50,049 bases of DNA from Sphingomonas liriopis (GTDB lineage Bacteria > Pseudomonadota > Alphaproteobacteria > Sphingomonadales > Sphingomonadaceae), in the NCBI RefSeq assembly GCF_024211255.1, contig NZ_JAMLDY010000025.1, forward strand, positions 1-50,049, read 5' to 3'. Under the pieces are notes generated by a model. It was not told the DNA's origin. It was given only the letters and a program-made list of their open reading frames with translations, and did not search any database. Within the stretch, counting starts at the first letter, position 1. Each line of letters opens with the position of its first letter. Made by a program: the position numbers and the translations under genes. Below are positions 43,623-50,049 of this stretch, one piece after another.

Positions 43623-44536
43623 GCGAGGCGCCGCCGCCGGCATCGACGCGCGCGGCGATCCTCGTCCCCTTCGCGATCGTCACGCTGATCTGGGGATCGA
43701 CGTGGCTGGTGATCCGCGACCAGCTGGGCGTGGTGCCGCCGAGCTGGTCGGTGACCTATCGCTTCATCGTCGCCGGCCTCGCGATGGCGGTGGTCGCGAA
43801 GGTCAGGGGCGAACGCTTCGCGCTCGACGCGCGCGGCTGGGCGTTCGCGGCGGCGGTGGGCGTGCTGCAATTCTGCCTCAACTTCAACTTCGTCTATCGG
43901 GCGGAGCATCACATCACATCCGGCCTCGTCGCGGTGGTGTTCGCGATGCTGCTGGTGCCCAATGCGCTGTTCGCCCGCGTGCTGCTGGGGCAACGGATGG
44001 GCGGGCAGCTGATCGCGGGATCGGCGGTGGCGATGGCGGGGATCGCGTTGCTGTTTCTGCACGAGGCACGGGTCGGGCCGGCGGGCACGGCGGCGACGCT
44101 GGCAGGGATCGGCTTCACCGCCGTCGCGATCCTCGCCGCATCGATGGCCAATGTGCTGCAGGCGACGCCGACCGCCAAACGCTATCCGATGATGGCGACG
44201 CTGGCGGTGGCGATGCTGATCGGCGCGGCGATCGACGGCGCGATCGCGTGGTGGCTGACCGGGCCGCCGGTGGTCGAGGCGCGGCCGGCCTATTGGGCGG
44301 GCATCCTGTGGCTCGGCCTCGCCGGATCGGCGCTCGCCTTCCCGCTCTATTATCGCGTGCTGCGCGTCATCGGGCCGGCCAAGGCCGCCTATTCGAGCGT
44401 CATCGTGCCGGTGATCGCGATGCTGCTGTCGACGGTGTTCGAGGGCTATCGCTGGTCGCCGCTCGCGGGGGCGGGCGCGGGGCTCGCGGGGGTCGGGCTG
44501 GTCATCGCGTTGAGGGCGCGCAGGCCCAACCGATAG
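43619..44536 (+). CDS. EamA/DMT-family transporter
   Basis: A 305-residue protein with ten membrane helices in two EamA repeats (about 15-140 and 160-295). FAIVTLIWGSTWLVIRDQLG and the second-half SALAFPLYYRVLRVIGPAKA are typical. GTG at 43619 overlaps the ltaE stop. Family members export amino acids or metabolites; the substrate is not visible. Its last 91 bases overlap the convergent epimerase-like gene. Confidence 0.9.
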   Translation: MSEAPPPASTRAAILVPFAIVTLIWGSTWLVIRDQLGVVPPSWSVTYRFIVAGLAMAVVAKVRGERFALDARGWAFAAAVGVLQFCLNFNFVYRAEHHITSGLVAVVFAMLLVPNALFARVLLGQRMGGQLIAGSAVAMAGIALLFLHEARVGPAGTAATLAGIGFTAVAILAASMANVLQATPTAKRYPMMATLAVAMLIGAAIDGAIAWWLTGPPVVEARPAYWAGILWLGLAGSALAFPLYYRVLRVIGPAKAAYSSVIVPVIAMLLSTVFEGYRWSPLAGAGAGLAGVGLVIALRARRPNR

Positions 44537-45264
44537 TCGGGGTACGCCGGGCGCCAGCCGAGCACGCGCTTCGCCTTGCCGTTGGCGACGCGGCGGTTCT
44601 CGGCATAGAAACCGCGCGCCATCGGCGAGAGCGTCTCCAGCGCGACGAGCGGCGGTGGCGGCAGGCGGAGCAGCTGCGCGGCGAAGGCGACGACGTCGTC
44701 CTGCGGGCACGGATGATCGTCGGCGAGATTGTAGGCGCCCGCCGGCGCGTCGCGCGCGGCCAGCAGGCCGGCGACGATGTCGTCGACGTGGATGCGGCTG
44801 AAGACCTGATCGGGCAGTCCGACGCGGTGCGCCTTGCCTTCCGCCACGCGGGTCAGCGGCGAGCGGCCGGGGCCGTATATGCCGGGCAGGCGGAAGACGC
44901 GCGCGCCGCGCTCCAGCCATTCCATGTCGGCCGCGGCGCGCGCGGAGCGGCGGCCGGTGCCGGTCGGCGCGCTCTCGTCGACCCAGGCACCGCCCGAATC
45001 GCCATAGACGCCGGTCGAGGACAGATAGCCGAGCCAGCGGCCCTCCAGCGCATCGCCGTAACGGGCGAGGACGGGGTCGGCATCGTCCTGCGGCGGGACG
45101 GAGGAGAGGATATGCGTCGCCGCGGCGAGCACGGGGCGTACGGCGGCCTCGTCGTCGAAGCGCAAGGTCCCGTCGCGGCCGTCGCGGGTCGTGCCGAGGC
45201 TGGCGCCGGGCCAGGCGGCGGCGATGCGGGTGGCGGTGTAGCCGAGGCCGAAGATCAGGAGCAT
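44446..45264 (-). CDS. NAD-dependent epimerase/SDR-like protein
   Basis: A 272-residue extended-SDR-like protein from the ATG at 45264. MLLIFGLGYTATRIAAAWPG is a short, unusual Rossmann start (G-x-G-Y-T). YLSSTGVYGDSGGAWVDE gives the S/T-G-VYG signature where a YxxxK is not obvious. FRLPGIYGPGRSPLTRVAEG and FSRIHVDDIVAGL follow. The C-terminal 22 residues (from NAMTSPTPASPAPAPASGD) are encoded inside the EamA gene on the other strand. Many relatives are annotated YeeZ-like. The substrate is unknown. Confidence 0.85.
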   Translation of the reverse strand: MLLIFGLGYTATRIAAAWPGASLGTTRDGRDGTLRFDDEAAVRPVLAAATHILSSVPPQDDADPVLARYGDALEGRWLGYLSSTGVYGDSGGAWVDESAPTGTGRRSARAAADMEWLERGARVFRLPGIYGPGRSPLTRVAEGKAHRVGLPDQVFSRIHVDDIVAGLLAARDAPAGAYNLADDHPCPQDDVVAFAAQLLRLPPPPLVALETLSPMARGFYAENRRVANGKAKRVLGWRPAYPDYRLGLRALNAMTSPTPASPAPAPASGDQR

Positions 45265-45278
45265 CGCTGGGCCCACGT

Positions 45279-45365
45279 CCGTTCGGGCTGAGCCTGTCGA
45301 AGCCCTCTTTCCAGGGGCGTGTCCGCTCGAGGAAAGCAGCCCGTCGACAGGCTCAGGGCGAACGG
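45279..45365. repeat. Family B paired repeat, intact arms
   Basis: The left arm is CCGTTCGGGCTGAGCCTGTC with GAAGCCC and the right arm CGTCGACAGGCTCAGGGCGA with ACGG. The left stem GGGCT/AGCCC is a third version of the arm stem (others: GTGCT/AGCAC, GCCCT/AGGGC), all pairing. It lies just upstream of the epimerase-like gene and downstream of the M28 peptidase gene. Confidence 0.75.
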
Positions 45366-45382
45366 GACGGGACGTAGCGCCC

Positions 45383-47041
45383 TCACTTCGCCATCGGCCC
45401 CTTGTAGGTCGTGCCGAAATAGTCGCCCGTGTTCCACAGCGGCCGGACGGCCGCGTCGGCGATCTCGCGGGCGATCGCGTAATTGGTCGCGACGAAGCGG
45501 ACACCCTGGTCCCACAGGATCGGCTGGGTCAGGTCATCGCCGGGGCGGTGGTAGCGGTTGGACAGGAAGTCCTCGAACGGCGCCTTGCCGGCGCCCTTGA
45601 TGCCGGGCCACAGGAAGACCGCGGGGATGCCCTTGCGGACGAAGTTGAAATGGTCCGACCGGGTGAAGAACCCCTGTTCGGGCATCGGATCGGGCGACAG
45701 GCCGACGCCGACGGCGTTGACCGCGCGTCTCACAATCGGGCCGAGCGTCGAGCGGTCGGCACCGAAGGCGATCATGTCCTCGAACTTGTAGAGCAGCACC
45801 GGCATGTCGAGATTGACGTCGGCGACGATTGCACCGAGCGGCACGGTCGAGTGGTCGACGAACCAGCTCGATCCGATGAGCCCCTTTTCCTCGCCGGTCA
45901 CCGCCAGGAACATGACGGTGCGCTTCGGCCGGGTGGGCGCGGTGGCGAAGCGTTTCGCCTCCTCGATCAGGCTGGCGATGCCGATCGCATTGTCGAGCGC
46001 GCCGTTGTTGATCCGGTCGCGGCCGGGCGCGTCGTCGGGGCGTGCGGGCGACACGCCGATATGGTCGAGGTGCGCGGACAGGATCACCACTTCCTTGCCC
46101 AGCACCGGATCGGCGCCGGGGACGATGCCGACGACGTTGCTGCTCGCGCCCGGCGTGAAGGCGGTGCGCGTCCTCGCGGTCAGCGTGCCGACGAGCGGCA
46201 CCGGGGCGTAGCGCGGGTCGTCGGTCTGCGCCAAGGCGACGATCGCCGACCAGGGGGTGGCGGCGCCGGCGAACAGCTTCGCCGCGGCGGCCTGGCTCAG
46301 GGTGCCGAGCACCGGCGTGGTGGGTGCGGCGCTGGTGCCGGTGCCGTCGGGCATCGCCCAGGTCGTCTTGGGGTTGGCGTATCCGGCGGCGAGCGCGGCG
46401 AAGGGGCGCTGGCGCGGCCCGGCGCGGGGCGCGTCGAGCATGACGATGCCGACCGCGCCACGCGCGGCGGCGATCTGCGCCTTGGTCGCGGCGGAGGCGA
46501 AATAGGAGCGTTCCTCGCCCGGAAAGCGCGTCGGCGACCCCGCGAAGATCGCGACGATCTTGCCGCGGACGTCGACGCCGGCATAATCGTCGACGCCCAA
46601 TTGCGGCGCGACGATGCCGCGGCCGGCGAAGACGACCGGTGCGGTGACGGTGGTCTCCGCGCGCGCCGGGTTGGCGGCGGGGATGTAATCCTCGGCGAAG
46701 ACCAGTGGTTTGCCCGACCAGCTCATCGCGCCCTTGTCGGCCGCCTTGTAGACGACCAGCGGCACGCGCTGCAGATAGCCGCCGTCGTCGCCCGCCGGGC
46801 GCAGCCCCGCGGCGTAGAATTGCGCGGCGACATATTGCGCGGCGATGTCATATTCGGCGCTGCCTGCCTCGCGGCCCCGCAGCGCGTCGGAGGCGAGGAA
46901 CATCACATGCGCCTTCATCGCCGCCTGATCGGCGGGCAAGGGCTGCGCGAGCAGGGCGTTGATGGTGGCGGCGTCTCGAGTTTGCGCGAACGCGGGCGTC
47001 GCGAGGGCCAGCGCGGCGAGCGCGGTGAAAGGACGCATCAT
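45383..47041 (-). CDS. Secreted M28-family metallopeptidase
   Basis: A 552-residue protein; the start is one of two tandem ATGs (47041 or 47038), with AGGA upstream. MMRPFTALAALALATPAFAQ is a signal peptide. A PA-type insert (about 130-270, with VDDYAGVDVRGKIVAIFAG) sits before the catalytic domain. Metal ligands are visible in ILSAHLDHIGVS, NGALDNAIGIASLIEEA (Asp), TGEEKGLIGS (Glu pair), ADVNLDMP (Asp) and FFTRSDHFNFVRKGIPAVFL (His). It is probably a periplasmic or exported aminopeptidase. Confidence 0.93.
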   Translation of the reverse strand: MMRPFTALAALALATPAFAQTRDAATINALLAQPLPADQAAMKAHVMFLASDALRGREAGSAEYDIAAQYVAAQFYAAGLRPAGDDGGYLQRVPLVVYKAADKGAMSWSGKPLVFAEDYIPAANPARAETTVTAPVVFAGRGIVAPQLGVDDYAGVDVRGKIVAIFAGSPTRFPGEERSYFASAATKAQIAAARGAVGIVMLDAPRAGPRQRPFAALAAGYANPKTTWAMPDGTGTSAAPTTPVLGTLSQAAAAKLFAGAATPWSAIVALAQTDDPRYAPVPLVGTLTARTRTAFTPGASSNVVGIVPGADPVLGKEVVILSAHLDHIGVSPARPDDAPGRDRINNGALDNAIGIASLIEEAKRFATAPTRPKRTVMFLAVTGEEKGLIGSSWFVDHSTVPLGAIVADVNLDMPVLLYKFEDMIAFGADRSTLGPIVRRAVNAVGVGLSPDPMPEQGFFTRSDHFNFVRKGIPAVFLWPGIKGAGKAPFEDFLSNRYHRPGDDLTQPILWDQGVRFVATNYAIAREIADAAVRPLWNTGDYFGTTYKGPMAK

Positions 47042-47101
47042 GCGGGAAATCCTGAAAGCTGTATGGCCGTAGCGTAACAGTGTGTGGGATGGTGGCAAGA
47101 T

Positions 47102-47202
47102 CACCCTCACCCTCGCCCATCGCCGCCTTCGGCGTCTCTCCCTCTCCCGATGGGAGAGGGAAGGGGCCCGCCCGGCGCAGCCGGGTGGGAAGGGTGAGGG
47201 CG
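47102..47202. repeat. C-rich inverted repeat upstream of pepN
   Basis: CACCCTCACCCTCGCCC at the left pairs with GGGAAGGGTGAGGGCG at the right. Between them are two hairpins, CCCTCTCCCGATGGGAGAGG and CCCGCCCGGCGCAGCCGGGT. It lies in the 209-base gap between the divergent M28 and pepN genes. Confidence 0.65.
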
Positions 47203-47215
47203 ACCGCCGGAATGA

Positions 47216-47244
47216 CTGGCAGCCCGCGCCTGCGATCCTATAAA
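47216..47244 (+). promoter_or_regulatory. Probable promoter of pepN
   Basis: CTGGCA (47216-47221), a 17-base spacer and TATAAA (47239-47244) end six bases before the ATG at 47251. AAAGGA overlaps the -10 but is only three bases from the ATG, too close for efficient pairing with 16S rRNA, so a leaderless mRNA is plausible. Confidence 0.5.
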
Positions 47245-47250
47245 GGACGC

Positions 47251-49860
47251 ATGCTCGACGTCTCGCACGCCATCGCCCAGCCCGCTCCCGCCAGTGACGG
47301 CGCGATCAGCCGGCACGATTACCGCCCGCCCGCCTGGACGGTGCCCGAGACGCGGCTGGTGTTCGACCTCGACCCCGCGACGACGCGGGTCACCGCGACG
47401 CTGAGCGTGGCGCGCAACGGCGAGCATGCCGAACCGCTGCGGCTCGACGGCGCGGGGCAGGAGCCGCTGGCGGTGCGCGTCGACGGCGTCGCGGTGAACG
47501 ACTGGCGGATCGAGGGCGAACAGCTGGTGATCCCGCTGTCAGGCGATGCGCATGCGATCGAGACCGAAGTCGAGATCGCGCCCGAGCGCAACACCCAGCT
47601 GATGGGTCTCTACGCGAGCGGCGGCAATCTGTGCACGCAATGCGAGGCGGAGGGCTTCCGCCGCATCACCTATTTCCCCGACCGGCCCGACGTGCTGAGC
47701 CGCTATGCCGTGCGGCTGGTCGCGGACAAGGCGCGCTATCCGGTGCTGCTCGCCAACGGCGATCCGGTCGATGCCGGTGACCTGCCCGACGGGCGGCATT
47801 GGGCGGAGTGGAACGATCCCTTCCCCAAGCCCTCCTACCTCTTCGCGCTGGTCGCCGGCGACCTCGCGGTCAACCGCGGCAGCTTCACGACGCAATCGGG
47901 GCGCGACGTGCAGCTCGGCATCTGGGTGCGTGCCGCCGACATCGACAAGACGCATCACGCGCTCCACGCGCTCAAGCTGTCGATGGCGTGGGACGAGCGC
48001 GTCTATGGGCGCGAATATGACCTCGACGTGTTCAACATCGTCGCGGTCGACGATTTCAACTTCGGCGCGATGGAGAACAAGGGGCTGAACATCTTCAACA
48101 GCCGCTACATCCTTGCCGATCCCGACACCGCGACCGATTACGATTACGATGCGATCGCCGCCGTGGTGGCGCATGAATATTTCCACAACTGGTCGGGCAA
48201 CCGCATCACCTGCCGCGACTGGTTCCAGCTGTCCTTGAAGGAAGGCTTCACCGTCTATCGCGATCAGGGCTTCTCCGCCGACCAAGGCTCGGCGGCGGTC
48301 AAGCGGATCGAGGACGTGCGGGGGCTGCGCGCCGCGCAATTCCCCGAGGATGCCGGGCCGCTCGCGCATCCGGTGCGCCCCGACAGCTATCTCGAGATCA
48401 GCAATTTCTACACGGCGACGATCTACAACAAGGGCGCCGAGCTGATCCGGATGATGGCGACCATTTTGGGGCCGCAGGGGTTCCGCGCCGGCACCGACCT
48501 GTACTTCGACCGCTTCGACGGCACCGCGGCGACGTGCGAGGACTTCGTCGCCTGCATGGAAGAGGCTGGCGGCGTCAACTTGGGCCAGTTCCGCTTGTGG
48601 TACAGCCAGGCGGGCACGCCGCGCGTCGCCGCCAGCCTGTCGCATCAGGCGGGCGAGGGGCGCGCGACGCTGCGGCTGGCGCAGCATGTGCCCGGCACGC
48701 CGGGGCAGCCCGACAAGCAGCCGATGGTGCTGCCGCTCAAGCTGCGGCTGTTCGGGGGGGAGACGGGGCGGCCACTCGGCCCCGAACAGCTCGTGCTGCT
48801 CGACCAGCCGGCGAGCACGATCGTGTTCGACGGCATCACCGAACGTCCCGTGCTGTCGATCAACCGCGGTTTCTCGACCCCGGTCATCATCGAGAGCGAT
48901 CGCAGCGCGCGTGAGCTGGCCTTCCTCAGCGCGCACGACGACGATCCCTTCGCCCGGTACGAGGCGATGCAGCAGCTGATGCTCGATACGCTGGTCGCCG
49001 CGGCGGTCGAGGGGCGCGCCGATCACGATGCGGTGGTGACCGCGGTCGCCAACACGCTCGCCGACGCCGATCTCGATCCCGCGTTCGTCGCGGAGGCGGT
49101 GCTGCTGCCGTCGGAGAGCTTCATCGGCGACCAGCTGGCGAGCGTCGATCCCGAGGCGATCTTCCGGGCCCGCGAAGACCTGCGCGGGGCGCTCGGTCGG
49201 CGGCTGTCGGACCAGTGGCGCCATGCCTACGACCAGGCGCCGGCGGGGCCGTACGTCTATACGCCGGCGGCCAAGGGTCTGCGCCGGCTGCGCTCGGTCG
49301 CGCTCGGCTATATCGCGGCGAGCGGCGCGGACGATGCGGCGCGCCTTGCCTTCCGCCAGTTCGAGACGGCGGACAATATGACCGACCGGCAGGGCGCGCT
49401 GACGACGCTGGCGAGCGGCCAGTCCGACGAGCGCGAGGCGGCGCTCGACATCTTCTACAACCGCTATGCCGGCAACGGCCTCGTCATCGACAAATGGTTC
49501 CAGACGCAGGCGCTGTCGTCGCGCGACGATACCGGGCGGCTGGTGGAGGAACTGGCGCGGCATCCCGACTTCACGCTCGCCAACCCCAATCGCGCGCGGT
49601 CGCTGGTGGGGGCGTTCGGGGCGAACCAGCGTGCGTTCAACGCGGCGGACGGTTCGGGCTATCGCTTCCTCGCCGACCAGCTGATCGCGCTCGACCGGCT
49701 CAACCCGCAGACCGCAGCGAAGCTGTTGCCGCCGCTGGCGCGCTGGCGCCGGTTCGATGCGGGACGATCGGGGCTGATGCGCGGCGAACTGGAACGGATC
49801 GTCGCGACGCCGGGACTGTCGAAGGATATGTTCGAGCAGGTGTCGAAGAGTTTGGGGTGA
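47251..49860 (+). CDS. pepN: Aminopeptidase N (M1 family)
   Basis: An 869-residue zinc aminopeptidase of the E. coli PepN type. NTQLMGLYASGGNLCTQCEA and GFRRITYFPDRPDVLSRY are typical of the N-terminal domain. FNFGAMENKGLNIFNSRY is the exopeptidase GAMEN motif. VAHEYFHNWSGNRITCRDWF with the following LSLKEG gives zinc ligands H308, H312 and E331. The C-terminal helical domain is complete and ends KDMFEQVSKSLG. It removes N-terminal residues from cytoplasmic peptides. ATG at 47251 is chosen because upstream codons run through a repeat. Confidence 0.97.
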   Translation: MLDVSHAIAQPAPASDGAISRHDYRPPAWTVPETRLVFDLDPATTRVTATLSVARNGEHAEPLRLDGAGQEPLAVRVDGVAVNDWRIEGEQLVIPLSGDAHAIETEVEIAPERNTQLMGLYASGGNLCTQCEAEGFRRITYFPDRPDVLSRYAVRLVADKARYPVLLANGDPVDAGDLPDGRHWAEWNDPFPKPSYLFALVAGDLAVNRGSFTTQSGRDVQLGIWVRAADIDKTHHALHALKLSMAWDERVYGREYDLDVFNIVAVDDFNFGAMENKGLNIFNSRYILADPDTATDYDYDAIAAVVAHEYFHNWSGNRITCRDWFQLSLKEGFTVYRDQGFSADQGSAAVKRIEDVRGLRAAQFPEDAGPLAHPVRPDSYLEISNFYTATIYNKGAELIRMMATILGPQGFRAGTDLYFDRFDGTAATCEDFVACMEEAGGVNLGQFRLWYSQAGTPRVAASLSHQAGEGRATLRLAQHVPGTPGQPDKQPMVLPLKLRLFGGETGRPLGPEQLVLLDQPASTIVFDGITERPVLSINRGFSTPVIIESDRSARELAFLSAHDDDPFARYEAMQQLMLDTLVAAAVEGRADHDAVVTAVANTLADADLDPAFVAEAVLLPSESFIGDQLASVDPEAIFRAREDLRGALGRRLSDQWRHAYDQAPAGPYVYTPAAKGLRRLRSVALGYIAASGADDAARLAFRQFETADNMTDRQGALTTLASGQSDEREAALDIFYNRYAGNGLVIDKWFQTQALSSRDDTGRLVEELARHPDFTLANPNRARSLVGAFGANQRAFNAADGSGYRFLADQLIALDRLNPQTAAKLLPPLARWRRFDAGRSGLMRGELERIVATPGLSKDMFEQVSKSLG

Positions 49861-49894
49861 GGGCGGGGTCTCGCCGACCGGTCCCATCGCCCTT

Positions 49895-50001
49895 CGTCAC
49901 CCCGGACTTGTTCCGGGGTCCACTCTGCGGCGAGGCGGAGGGTGTCGAGGAGGGGCCAAACGCTTGCGGCCCGGTGGACCCCGGAACAAGTCCGGGGTTG
50001 T
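49895..50001 (+). repeat. Family A paired-hairpin repeat, copy 6
   Basis: Left arm CCCCGGACTTGTTCCGGGGT, right arm ACCCCGGAACAAGTCCGGGG followed by TTG instead of TGACG, so the outer right end is degraded. The interior begins TCTGCGGCGAGGCGGAGGG as in copies 3 and 5. The remaining 48 bases to the window end show no assignable gene. Confidence 0.8.
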
Positions 50002-50049
50002 CTCTGAGGATTGTGGTTTAAGCTGATGCGGCTGGCGAGCGCGCTGCGG

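Noticed and set aside
50025..50049. Start of a gene at the right edge (ATG CGG CTG GCG)
   Set aside because: Only eight codons are visible and no ribosome-binding site precedes them.

Overview
The window is GC-rich, densely packed chromosomal DNA. The protein set points to an alphaproteobacterium, most likely Sphingomonas or a close sphingomonad: a GapR-type DUF2312 protein, DUF1244 and DUF808 proteins, a HIG1-type twin-transmembrane protein, a GluQRS, an alphaproteobacterial HNH endonuclease, and several families of short palindromic intergenic repeats. This assignment rests on protein recognition and composition; no rRNA or marker phylogeny was available. About 50 genes and one tRNA were called, nearly all housekeeping or conserved accessory functions. 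No prophage, CRISPR array, toxin-antitoxin module or recognised defence island is visible. The only transposase is an IS30-type gene cut by the left edge.

Layout. 1-2 kb: IS30 end, DUF1294 and NTF2-like genes, gapR, DUF1244. 1.9-4.4 kb: pyruvate kinase, then a DUF4337 gene between two inverted copies of a composite repeat. 4.4-8.5 kb: a surface-glycan locus with a GtrB-type glycosyltransferase, a methyltransferase, a GtrA flippase-like protein and an STT3/AglB-like GT-C membrane protein. 8.5-14.1 kb: dicarboxylate/amino-acid symporter, PLP enzyme, YghU glutathione transferase, tRNA-Thr, two very small genes and aminopeptidase P. 14.5-21.6 kb: DUF808, oligopeptidase B, DedA, thioesterase and PEP carboxylase. 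21.9-24.8 kb: EF-hand lipoprotein, HNH endonuclease, GluQRS, HIG1 protein and corrinoid adenosyltransferase. 25-28.3 kb: egtB-egtD (ergothioneine), 3-hydroxybutyryl-CoA dehydrogenase and a 48-residue protein. 28.4-33.1 kb: amino-acid permease, nucleoside transporter, YhhQ and argB. 33.6-38.6 kb: yggT-DUF167-folD-marC operon, FMN reductase and a class A penicillin-binding protein. 38.8-49.9 kb: SleB hydrolase, two hypothetical proteins, DUF885, threonine aldolase, EamA exporter, epimerase-like protein, M28 peptidase and aminopeptidase N.

How the genes work together. Pyk and Ppc both act at the PEP node. EgtB and EgtD form a two-gene ergothioneine core. The glycan locus has the three parts of a Gtr-type periplasmic modification system (lipid-linked sugar synthesis, flipping, transfer) plus a methyltransferase. 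The yggT-to-marC genes overlap by a few bases and look translationally coupled.

The most striking non-genic content is the set of intergenic repeats. A 107-110 bp element with inverted hairpin arms occurs six times. A second family with covarying arm stems occurs in seven places, and in three of them it carries a 64-bp insert that can fold as a three-way junction and shows compensatory base changes. Several genes (PBP, pepN, yhhQ, the SleB gene and a 61-codon ORF) have a -10-like hexamer ending 6-7 nt before the start codon and may have leaderless mRNAs. No strong evidence was found for a wholly new enzymatic system; the repeats and the STT3-like glycan locus deserve the closest look.
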